Translations under genes and position numbers: made by a program
Assembly: GCA_037176705.1 (NCBI GenBank)
Contig: CM073899.1
Coordinates: 1,178,001 to 1,242,000 of the forward strand
Direction of reading: 5' to 3'
Source: Molossus alvarezi
Taxonomy: Eukaryota > Chordata > Mammalia > Chiroptera > Molossidae
DNA: 64,000 bases
Notes under the pieces: model-generated
Database searches by the model: none
Told to the model about the DNA's origin: nothing
The model's input: only the letters and a program-made list of their open reading frames with translations
Shown: positions 46,585-56,589 of the stretch, one piece after another
Numbering within the stretch: position 1 is the first letter of the stretch
Layout of the letters: every line of letters starts with the position of its first letter

Positions 46585-48187
46585 TAGTCTTGGATTCAGA
46601 TCCCTGTTTTTCCTTACCGTGATCACTTCTTGACTTTCTCTTCTGTCCAGTAGTGTTTTTGTTGAGCATTCAGCTGATAAGGTTATGTGGTTTTCTTTGT
46701 GGGTAATCTATTGCTTATCTATTGCCGAGTTTCAAATTCTGTTTCTGTCTTTAATATTCGCCTTTTAATTATTATGTATCTCGATGTGGGCCTCTTTGGA
46801 TTCTTCAAAGTTGAAGCTTTTTGTGCTTCTTGAAGATTTGTGCCATTTTCCTTCTTCACCAAGTTATGAGTGTTTTCTAACACTATTTCTTCAAATATAT
46901 TCTCTATCCCTTGCTCATTTTCTTTTCCTTCAACTTCTGTGATGTGTGTGTTATTGTGTGCCATGGTGTTCCACAGTTCTCTTAGGCTGTCTTTCTGTTT
47001 TTTAATTGTTGTACTCTTTTTGGTTCTCTTATTGGGTGATATTTTCAACACTGTCTTCTAATTCATGGATCCAATCCTTGGATTTCTCTGACATGCTTTT
47101 TATTGCTTCCAATGTGTACCTTATATCTGCTATTTCATTATTTATTTCCAGTTTTTTTCATTTTCAATTTTTCTTTATCTTCACTCATGCTGTTGAGCTG
47201 TTTATTTATGTTGTTGAGCTTCCTGATAGTATTACCTTTAATTCTAGGTCTGATATTTTGTTTAAATCCATTTCATTTATCTCTTCTCCTGTAGAATATC
47301 TTGTTCTTTCATTTGGGACTTGTTTTTTTGTTTCACCATTGTGGCTGTCTCAGTTGGTTTTAGATTCTGCCAAATTTTCCCTATGGGTGTTGGTGTTTTT
47401 CTGGTTGTGGCTCCCTTACTGGGTTTGGATAAATGTGAAAGAATGCATGTTAAACGCTACTTTCATGGATTATTTTCCTTGGTAGTTTGGAAGGCCAAGA
47501 AGATGTTCATTTATCCTCTACTTTTTTTTTTTTTTTTTTTTTGGCAGGCATTCGTCTCATTAACTTGATGAACCTCAATTTGTAACCCTCAAATGTATGA
47601 ACAATTCCTTAGGTATAAGAGGATTTCCAGAGGGTGGGGCACTTGCTCTCTGTCAGACACTATATGTTAATGAGCCTCAATTTGCCTTTTTCAGGTCAGC
47701 CTGGTGGTGTTGAATTCCTGAGGGAGGGGCTATGGCTTCTCCCAAGGCTCTGAGAAGAAGCTCCTTGAATAAGGTGGCTGCTATTCTATGAGGATTGATA
47801 ACAGCACAAATCTCCCAGTATCCTTCCCTCCAGCTGTTTTCTGAACCAAGAGTCCTGGACTCTCTCCTCACATTTTCAGTACAGTCAGCCCTCCCTCTGC
47901 TGGAGCTCAAGGTAAGTAAATGTACTTGATTTTTTGCTATTTAAAATCCCTGCCTTCTCAGCTGAATCAGCCTTCAGCTATTGTTTGTGGGTCCCCAGCC
48001 TGCTCTATCACACCTCCACAGTTTCTACCATGCTCAATTTTGGCACCCTCCTTCTGTCCCACAGGTTCTCTCCGCTGTTTGGAGTTGGTTTTTCCCAATG
48101 TTGTGTTTTTGTTTTTGTTGTAGTTTCAGTTTGGTTGTCGGAAGTGTTTTCTGTAGCTTTTCTTCACTCCACTGCCATTTTTCCCTT

Positions 48188-48400
48188 TCCTTAATATTTT
48201 ATAAATTTTATGTTGGTAATAATACTGAATCACTAAATATAAATGCACATGATTTCTTCAACCTCTTCATGACATCCCAAATAAAGCAATTCACAAATGG
48301 AAAACTGAGGCCCTGAGAGAAGACACATTAGGAATCAGGGTAAAAAGAACTCAAAGTCCACATTTCTAGACACATTGGTTGTGATCTGAAACATGCAATA
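48188..48400. repeat. Inter-L1 spacer, copy 3
   Basis: Closest to copy 1. By eye about nine in ten bases agree over 200 bp, including tgacatcccaaataaa and the MIR-like aaaactgaggccctgagag. Confidence 0.75.
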
Positions 48401-48535
48401 TCTATCTATATCTATATCTATATCTCTATTTATATATCTATATCTATATTTCCATATATGTCTATATCATGTATATCTATCTATAGTTCTACCTTATTTA
48501 TCTATGTCATCTTTGTTTATATCCATATAGTTATT
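48401..48535 (+). repeat. TATC/TATATC microsatellite, copy 3
   Basis: Imperfect TATC/TATATC repeat in the same position relative to spacer and L1 as the other two copies. Confidence 0.85.
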
Positions 48536-48539
48536 ACTT

Positions 48540-49645
48540 TTTTTATGAATTAATGAATCCATTTTTGTTCCAGATGTTTTTCCTTTTTCCCCCACAGATA
48601 TCCTCTCCCCCTCCCTCCCTGCTATTTTTCCAGTGTTTTTGTCCATGTCCATTTTTCATACATACAGGCATATAAGTTCCGTGGTTTATCTCTCCCTCAT
48701 TACCCCCTCTTCTGTGGAATGTCAGTCTGCACCCCACTTCTATGTCTTTGGGACTACCCCATTTCCAAGACTGTTACCTTCATTATATTGCACACATAAG
48801 TGCAATCATATGATACTTTTATTTCTCTGTTTGGCTTGTTTTGTTTAAGATAATACATTCCAATTCGCTCCGTGTCATCACAAATAATAAGGCATTTTTC
48901 TTTCTTAGAGCTGCATAGTACTCCATTGTGTATATGTTCCACTGCTTTTTTATCCATTCGTCTACTGCTGGAAATTTGGGCTATTTCCAGATCTTAGCTA
49001 TTGTAAATGGTGCTGCTATGAACATGTGGGTACATAACTTTTTTCTGATTGGTGTTTCATGCTTCTAAGGAAATATTCCTAGAAGTGGGATCACTGGGTC
49101 AAATGGCAATTCAATTTTTCCATATTGTTTTCCATAGCTCATGCACCAGTCTGCATTCCCACCAGCAATGTACTAGATTCCCCTTTTCTCCACACCCTCG
49201 CCAAGACTTGTTGTTTGATGATTTTTTGATGGCGTCCATCTGACAAGTGTAAGGTGATATCTCATTGTTGCTTTAATTTGCATCAGTCTGATGAATAGTG
49301 ATGTTGAGCATTTCTTCATATATGACTCTTAGCCATTTATATGTCATTTGGAGAGGTGTCTATTTAGTTTCTCTGCCCATTTTTTAGTTTGGTTCTTTAA
49401 TTGAGTTGTATGAGCACTCTATATATATTAGAAATTAAACCTTATATGATGTATCATTGGCAATTATGTTCTCCCATACAGTGAGTTGCCTTTCCATTTA
49501 GATGATCATATCTTTTGCTGTGCAGAGGCTTTTGAGTTTGATGCAGTTCCATGTATTCATTTTTTCCTTTGTTTTTGTGTTCTTAGGTTATGTATCTGTG
49601 AGAATTCTGTTGTGTATGATGTGTGAAATTTTGTTGTTAAATGCG
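48540..49645 (-). mobile_element. LINE-1 tandem unit copy 4, 3' part only
   Basis: 3'UTR and ORF2 C-terminal region, colinear with the 3' parts of copies 2 and 3. It breaks off at about 49,645 in a CTAT-rich tract (49,646-49,790). Confidence 0.87.
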
Positions 49646-49790
49646 CATCTATATTTACATCATCTATCTCTAACTAACTATCTATATCTATCTACCATAT
49701 TCCCATCATTTTATCTATCTTGTGTCCACCTATCTTCAGTCTATTATCTATCAACCATCTATGTACCAACTAATATCTATGTCAACCAGA
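49646..49790 (+). repeat. CTAT/ATCT-rich simple repeat
   Basis: Irregular ctatctat/atctatc tract at the broken end of copy 4, abutting the next L1. Confidence 0.8.
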
Positions 49791-50301
49791 AGTTACATTG
49801 TAGTTTATTTTTATTTAATTAATTCATTTATTTTTGTTATGGATTTTTCTCAATTTTTCCCCATTGATTACCCCCTCCCTCTCCCTCCCTGCTTGCATAT
49901 TGGGTGCATATATGTTTATCTAGGTTATATCTTCCTGTTGGATAGATCCTTTCAATATTATGTAGTGGCCTTCTTTGTCTCTAGTTATGACCTTTATTTT
50001 GAAGTCTATTTTATCAGATATGAATATTGCTACCCAGCTTTTTTTTGCTTTCCGTTTGCTTGGAAGATTTTTTTCCATCCCTTCACTTTCAACCTATGTG
50101 AGTCTTTTGTTGTGAGGTGGGTCTCTTGTAAACAACATAGATGCGTCATGCTCTCTTATCCAATCAGCTACTTTGAGTCTTTTTTAAGGGAGCATTCAAT
50201 CCATTTACATTTAAGGTGATTATTGATATGTTTTCATTTATTGCCATTTTTGTTTAGCGTGGTTCTGTTTTTCTTCCTATTTCTCCTGCTAATTACAGCA
50301 G

Positions 50302-50334
<33 letters not shown>

Positions 50335-50354
50335 CTTGCAATTCTGGTTTGGTG

Positions 50355-50795
50355 CTAATGTATTTCCTTAGCCTTTTTTTTTTTTTTGTCTGAGAAGCTC
50401 TTTATTTTAACTTTTATTTTGAATGATAGCCTTGCTGGGTATAGTATTCTTGAATTCAGATCCTTGTTTTTCATAACCTTGATTACCTCATGCCATTCCC
50501 TTCTGGCCTGTAGTGTTTCTTGTAAGAAGTCAGCTGAGAGCCTTATGGGGTTTCCTTTGTAGGTAACCTGTTGCTTATCTCTTGCTGCTTTTAGGATTCT
50601 CTCTTTGTCTTTAATTTTTGGCATTTGGATTACTATGTGTCTTGGTGTGGGCCTGTTTGGGTTCTTCTTACTTGGGGCTCTCTGTGCTTCTTGAACTTGA
50701 ATGCTTTCCTCCTTCACCAAATTAGGCAAGTTTTCTGTCACTATTTCTTCAAATATATCCTCTAATCCTTGCTCATTTTCTACTTCTACGGGCAC
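50355..50795 (-). pseudogene. L1 ORF1, RNA-binding half (146 codons open)
   Basis: This is the longest ORF1 piece in the window. It runs from the linker (VENEQGLEDIFEEIVTENLP) through the RNA-recognition region (RPTPRHIVIQMPKIKDKE) into the C-terminal domain (LQARREWHEVIKVMKNKDL, then RILYPARLSFKIKV), in the order seen in mammalian L1 ORF1p. The ORF1p end is replaced by a lysine-rich run encoded by a T-tract. The coiled-coil half is in another frame (50,864-51,154), so no complete protein can be made. Confidence 0.9.
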
Positions 50796-50863
50796 TCCTA
50801 TGATGCGAATGTTATTATATTTCCAGTTGTTCCACAGTTCTTTTAAGCTGTCTTCCTGTTTTT

Positions 50864-51154
50864 TTAATTATTTTTTCCTTTTGGTTTTCTGATTGGTTGA
50901 TTTTTTTCTACCCTATCTTCTAATTCTGTGATCCGGTCCTCAGCTTCCTCTACTCTGCTATTTAGAGTTTCTAATGGGTTTTTTATTTCTGATATGTCAT
51001 GCTTCATTTCTTCTTGGTGATTTTTAATTTCCAACTGGTTGATTTTCAACATTACTATGTCTGTATTCATGGTGCTCATGTCATTACACATGCTGTTGGG
51101 CTTCCTCAAGATCATGGCTCTGAATTCTAGTTGTGTTAACTTGCTTAACTGCAC
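50864..51154 (-). pseudogene. L1 ORF1, coiled-coil half
   Basis: A 96-codon open piece with leucine/isoleucine heptads (ISEIKNPLETLNSRVEEAED, then RITELEDRVEKN), the trimerisation coil of ORF1p. It is separated from the RNA-binding half by a frame change at about 50,800-50,870. Confidence 0.88.
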
Positions 51155-51199
51155 CTCATTTATCTCCTCTTCAGTAGAGGTGTTTTGTTATTTCATTTG

Positions 51200-52071
51200 G
51201 TTTTTGTTTCTGTTTTTCACCATTTTGGCTATCACAGTGGGCTTTGGAGCTTGCCAACTTTTCCCTGTGGGTGTTGGTGTTCTGCTGTTTGTGGCTCCCT
51301 CTCCTGGGTTTGGATGAGGGAGGGAGGACCCACTTTAAACACCACTTTCAAGTCTAACTTTCCTGGTTAAAGTTGCTAGCCCAGGGAATGGTACAGTTAT
51401 CCTCTGGCTTTTTCTCTGGAGGCTATCAGTAGAAGTTCCTTGAAGAACCTTGACTTCTCAATTGAATGAACAATTCCCTCAGGTGCTCAGGATCAGAGAA
51501 TTTTCTCAGGGTGGGGCAGATGCTGGTTGGTAATGGGCCTCAATTAGCATTTCAATGGCCACCTTGTGGGATTGAATCTCTGAGGGAGGTGCCACTGCCT
51601 TTCCCCAGAGGCCTGGAAAGGAGTAAGATGACCACAGTTTTGTGTGGCTGCAACTCAGCAAGAGCTCTCAGTGCCCTCCAAATCCCGAGTGCCCCCACAC
51701 AGTTCCAGTCCAGCCTGTCTTCCCTCTGCTGGATCCCAAGGTAAGTGGCTGCTGCTATTTTTGCCTCTGTCCCGGCACTGTGGAGCCACTGTGGAGTTTA
51801 ACTGAGGGCTCCGGTCACAGCCGAGGCCGCCGCTTACAGCCAAGGAGCCACTCTCAGCTAAGGCCACTTCCGACCATGGGCTCCCAACCCCCCTCTCACG
51901 TCTCTCCAAGCCTACCAGGATTGAGTCAGTGTCCCTGGTTATGTGGTCCTTTTAGCTGCTTATCTGTTGCCTTTTCCTGATGATTTGTCTTTATTTTTGT
52001 TGTAATTCACATTTGGTCCTGGGAGATGGTCTGTGTAGCTTCCATTCACTCTGCCGCCATTTTGTAATTTC
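51200..52071 (-). promoter_or_regulatory. L1 5'UTR with YY1-type site at the transcription start
   Basis: On the plus strand the element ends ctgccgccattttgtaatttc. In L1 sense it therefore begins CAAAATGGCGGC within a few bases of the terminus. Human L1 has a YY1 site in the same place that sets the start of transcription. The site is decayed but traceable at the same position in the copies ending near 30,925, 37,775, 41,833 and 48,187. Confidence 0.75.
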
Positions 52072-52084
52072 TACATTGTAATTT

Positions 52085-52180
52085 TTAGTATGGTGCATGT
52101 ATCCACATGTTGGGAAGCAGTATTCTGTTGATGATCCAGGAATATTTTTAAATACTTAAGAAACCTACTTGTGTACATAT

Positions 52181-52224
<44 letters not shown>

Positions 52225-53480
52225 TTGTCAAGCAGGAGACCAGAGGTATTTCCAAGATACATCATTCTGCAACACTCTGAATATTGCCAGTGAGGACAAG
52301 GTCCTCTGTGGTGTCTAGAGAAAAGAATTTCAAATGACACTCACATGGAAAAGATTAAAGGTGGTGGCAAGTTTTTATTTGAGATTAAGGGATTTAATAC
52401 ACCTTTGGCTATGTCTAGGGTGTGCAGGCTCCAGAAGCAACTACCATGAGTCTCCTGCTAATTCTCCATATATTTTCCTGGGTCACGGTATGAAACAAAG
52501 TACCATTGAAAACATTCAACCCAACTTTCTAAAATTTCTCTGGTCTGATTTAGGCTCTCCTCCCATCACATACTTTTTCTGGACCTACTGTGGTTTCACA
52601 CCTTCAGTCTGATTAGCTTTTCAGTTGTTTTCAGGCTAAATTCTGCCCTATTATGTCATCACCCTGGCTGTCACAAGCCATGTCCAAAAGTTTTGTCCCT
52701 TCTTCTTGTTTCCACTGTGCAGGTGCCCAGCAGAGAGATTTTTCTTCCTCCTCCCTCTGGGAATTTGGTCTGGCTCACAACATCTCTGGGGAGATTGTCC
52801 TGTCTGTTCTGAGCATGAAGTCTTCTCAGAGGCAGTTTCCTGAAATGTGTGAACGACATTGTTAACACTATAGTTTTCATTTGTTTTCATCAATCTCCAT
52901 GAAATACTGCCCTGATACCTGCTTCAGCTGTTCAGCTTCAGTTTTCCGGTTTATTAAGCTTATTATTTAATTTTCTTTTGCTTTCTTATATAAAACTAGC
53001 TACATATACTAACATTAACTCCATCAAATCCCATATTCAGGTTTCTACATTGTCGTTTTGTGCCATAGTCTATCATGTTACTCTAGTCCCTGCAGAGTGT
53101 TCTTCTCTGCACTGATTCTTTCAGGAATTTGGGTTAAGGTATTGAATTAAAGCAAAGACCTGGACTGGGTCTCTACATAGATGCCTTTTATCTGTGAAGA
53201 GGCAAAAACAAGTGGTCTTCTCATCTCCTGGCTCCCTCCCTTTCTTTCATTCTCCCTGAAAATGCACAGATACATTGACTGCTGGGTGCAACGGTTTTAG
53301 TTTCCAGGAGTTACCACACATGCTTGTCTGACCAGTTGAATGAAGCCTCCATTGTGCTAGAATAAAGTGACTAAAATCATGTTCTGACCTGGGGAAAATG
53401 TGGGCGAGGTGAAAGTAGAGCCCCTGTGCACAACTTCACTTCTGCACATACCACACTTGCAAATTAACATGTTAGCTTGA
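52085..53480. other. Intergenic sequence, nothing recognised
   Basis: Single-copy-looking AT-rich sequence. It includes a (CA)n tract. The open frames at 52,071-52,893 on both strands show no domain and include translation of the CA repeat. Confidence 0.5.
52181..52222 (+). repeat. (CA)n microsatellite
   Basis: About 20 uninterrupted AC dinucleotides. Likely polymorphic. Confidence 0.95.
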
Positions 53481-53744
53481 GCACTGGCCAGTTTTTCTAG
53501 GTGGTTACAGAGTCAGCCTGTAGACTGAAGGGTTGCAAGTTTGATTCTGGTCAAAGGTACTTACCTGGGGTTCTGGTTTTTTGGTTAATCAACAAACCAG
53601 TTTGTGCCCAAAGCCACAAATCAATGTGTATTTTTTACATTGATGTTTCTTCCTCTCTCTCTCTCCCACTCCCTCCCTCATTTTCTCCATACCACTCTTT
53701 CATTCTCTTTAAAAATCAATAGAAAAGTATCCTTTGGTGAGGAT
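53481..53744 (+). mobile_element. Ves SINE (older copy), target of an L1 insertion
   Basis: Head gcactggccagtttttctag, a B-box-like 'caagtttgattctgg', CT-rich middle and end tttggtgaggatcaac. The plus-strand L1 at 53,762 is inserted in its A-rich tail. Confidence 0.88.
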
Positions 53745-53761
53745 CAACACAAAGAAATATA
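53745..53761 (+). repeat. 17-bp target-site duplication, left
   Basis: caacacaaagaaatata, identical to 62,495-62,511. The pair brackets the whole composite L1 between them. Confidence 0.9.
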
Positions 53762-54790
53762 GATTTTATTTATTTACTCATTTTTACCAGAAAATGGCAA
53801 TGGACAGAACAAAAGTGAGGGCAAGTGTGTGAGAGAGTTAGATTGTGTGAGAGTGTAAATGGATGTGAGTGTGGATGAGCAACCACCAGTAGTGCATAAA
53901 TGCAGGACAGAAGGTTCCTGTGCTGTTGACAAGGGGTAGCCAGCTACCACAGTAAGCAGCTTGTCAGGGCATTTTTCCATGCCTGGCTGGGAGGCCCCAC
54001 TATTTTTTAAGATTCCTGAACTTTTCTGGCAGGAGGCAGTTGGAGTAGTTATGGCCCAGCCACCGTAGCCTACCAGTACACCTCTTACCATCATACCAGT
54101 GGGCCCTTCTGTGTCAACACAGATGAATGCATAGTAGCAGCACTGTCAAGGTGCCTGCTGGGGAAGCCACAAGTAGCTGGGATCCCAGCATCATCCCCAA
54201 CAATAGCTGCCTGATCAGAGATGATACAAACCCCCAGAAATAGAGGCTCAGGAGCAGTTATCTATCTACAGGCAACAGCTGCACAGATTGGCAGCTGAGA
54301 CCCATCATCATTGTCAGGAGCAGAGGCTAAGCAAGAACTAAGCCCCACCATGCAGCAGTACTCCACAGCTGCCAGTGGCGGGACCTGGGTCTCTATTGGG
54401 GCTTGCATGATACAGTTGCCTCTGGCACCAGCAGGGATGACAGCTTCAGTGGGGCCCATGCAATACAGCTTCCTGTGCCACCAGCTTGGCCTGTGACTTC
54501 AGAGGGGCTCACATGATAATACCTGCCTTATTATAGACCACCAAGAGGAACTTCAACTCCAGTGGGACCCACACTATGCAGAGCATTGCCTACCAGGAAA
54601 GACCAATACCAGACCCCAGTAGTCAGTCATCTAGGACACACAGCAAGCAAGAGGCACCACACACCAGAACAGCCTGGAACGCACAGCAGCCTTATTTGAT
54701 ACACACTGACCTGCCTATGCATCCCAACTTCCCTCACTGGGTATAGAACTACCAGGTGACTAAAATAGTGAGAGAAAAAAACAATACCTA
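53762..54790 (+). promoter_or_regulatory. L1 5'UTR of the distal type, with ~54-bp tandem units
   Basis: Homologous to the distal module at 23,395-24,235 (reverse strand), and here placed almost directly before ORF1. At 54,370-54,596 four related units of 53-58 bp follow one another, each ending in a variant of CCACCAgc/taccag. A diverged relative of the satellite unit is visible around 54,634-54,690 (ggcaccacacaccagaacag). Confidence 0.65.
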
Positions 54791-54839
54791 AAGGAAAGAA
54801 AAGGAGGAATAACCAAAAAAAAAAAAAAAAAAAGATGAC

Positions 54840-55660
54840 ATAAAATGGAACAAATCAATTTGTCAGATAAGAATTCAAAAACATGATTTAAAAGGTGCTC
54901 AAACACTTCAGTGAGAACTACAAGCAACTTAATGAGAACTATAAACAGTTTAGTGGGAACTTTGTCAGCTTAAAAAAGAGGTACAAGCTATCAGTAAAAA
55001 TCATGAGGACATAAAGAACGACATAGCTGATATGAAAAATACCTTAGAAAGATTTGATAGTACATTAGAAAAAGCTGAAGACTGAATCAGCGACTTTGAA
55101 GACAAGGTAGAAAAAAACCAACCCAAATAGAGCAGCAAATGGGGGAAAAAAAATGAAAAAAAAAAATCAGGAGAGTTTAAAGAAGGTTTGGGGCAATACA
55201 CAGCATAACAGCATTCACATTATATGGGTATCAGAAGGAGCAGAATCAGAGAAAGGAATAGAACACCTGTTTGAAGAAATAATGACAGAAAACTTTCTTA
55301 TTTTGGCAAAAGAAAAAGTCAGACAAATCCAGGAAACAGACTTCCATAAAAGGTGAACCTAATAGCACGTACAGGTAGACACATCATAATTAAAATAGCA
55401 AACATTAAAGACAAAAAAATATCTTAAAAGAAGCAAGAGAGAGACAGAAAGTAAGCTACAAGGGAGCTCCCATTAGACTGTCAGCTGATTTCTCAATAGA
55501 AACACTGCAGGCAAAAAGGGAGTGGCATGAAGTATACAAAGTAATGAAAGGCAAGGATCTGAATGTAAGACTACTCTATCTAGCAAGGCTATTATTCAAA
55601 ATTGAAGGTAAAGTTAAGACCTTCACAGTCCAAAAAAAAAGAATTCTAAAGGAATTTACA
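54840..55660 (+). pseudogene. L1 ORF1 pseudogene
   Basis: Recognised by order and spacing: coiled-coil-like sequence (54,900-55,140), then an open piece 55,153-55,356 (GIEHLFEEIMTENFLILAKE, the linker before the RNA-recognition domain), then RNA-binding domain sequence in other frames to about 55,660. It is more diverged than the ORF1 copies at 36 and 50 kb, and contains stops. Confidence 0.8.
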
Positions 55661-55705
55661 CCACCAAACCAGCACTGCAATAAATGCTAAAGGGACTGCT
55701 AGAAG

Positions 55706-55812
55706 AATAAAAAAAAAAGGAGGAGGAGATGGAGATAGAAGGAGAAGGAGAAAGAGAAAGAGAAAAAGTAGAAAAAGAAGGAGAAAAAGAAGAAACGGAG
55801 AGAGAGAAAGGT
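55706..55812 (+). repeat. Polypurine (GGA/GAAA)n tract between ORF1 and ORF2
   Basis: About 105 bp almost entirely A and G (ggaggaggagatggagatag and on), in the inter-ORF region. The reverse complement gives a leucine-rich chance frame (55,646-55,960). Confidence 0.9.
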
Positions 55813-56589
55813 ATAAAAGAAAAAAGGCAACTAACAAGTATCGATCAATAATAACCATTAATGTAAATGGCTTAAATGCCCCAATCAAAAGATATAGTGT
55901 AGCTGATTGGATAAGAAAAAATGACCTATATATATGCTGCTTAAAAGAGACCCACCTCAAAACAAAAACTTACACAGGACAAAATTAAAGGGATGAAAAA
56001 AATATTTTCCAGGAAAATTGAAATTAAAAAAAGCTGGTGTAGCAATACTCATATCTGATAAGATAAACTTAAAAACAAGGGCCATAATAAGGGACAAAGA
56101 ATGCCACTACATAATATTAAAGGAAACAATCCAACAAAAAAATAAAGCCCCGGTAAACATGTATGCACCAAACACAGGAGCACCAAAATATATTTTAAAA
56201 CTTCTGGAGGACTTTAAAGAAGATACTAATAGCAAAACAATCATAGTGAGTGACTTTATCACTTCAAAACCACTGACACCACAAAACATATCTTCTACAC
56301 AAAAGAAAACAAAAAAAAGCAAACAAACAGAAATATACAGTTTTTAAAGGAACATATTGACCAGCTGAGCTTTTTGATATTTACAGACTATTTTACCCCA
56401 GACCTGCAGAATATACATTTTCCTCAAGTTCACCCAGGATATTCTAAAAAATGGACCACATGTAAGGACACAAAGATAATCTCTACAAATACAAGAATAT
56501 TGTAATTATACCAAACATTTTCTCAGATCACAATGGCATGAAACTAGGAATCAATTAAAACAAAAACATACAAATACAAAAAAAAATGC

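Larger units (their letters stand above)
42265..48187 (-). mobile_element. LINE-1 tandem unit copy 3 (near full-length)
   Basis: 3'UTR (42,295-42,540), ORF2 (42,560 to about 46,130, broken), ORF1 (46,600-47,310) and 5'UTR (47,330-48,187). It carries three independent Ves insertions; without them its length is about 5.1 kb. The RT box reads YADA near 44,495-44,506, so the second aspartate is lost. Confidence 0.92.
49807..52071 (-). mobile_element. Internally deleted LINE-1 with intact 5' end and TSD
   Basis: A 2.26-kb element flanked by tacattgtagttt (49,794-49,806) and tacattgtaattt (52,072-52,084), a 13-bp target-site duplication with one change. From the 3' side: T-rich end and short 3'UTR (to about 49,893), an abrupt fusion to the ORF2 endonuclease start (49,900-50,260), ORF1 (50,350-51,160) and a 5'UTR (51,200-52,071) ending in a YY1-type site. 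RT and the ORF2 C-terminus are absent. The T-runs at 50,300-50,326 and 50,376-50,388 are local expansions. It cannot move itself and would have needed ORF2p in trans. Confidence 0.88.
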
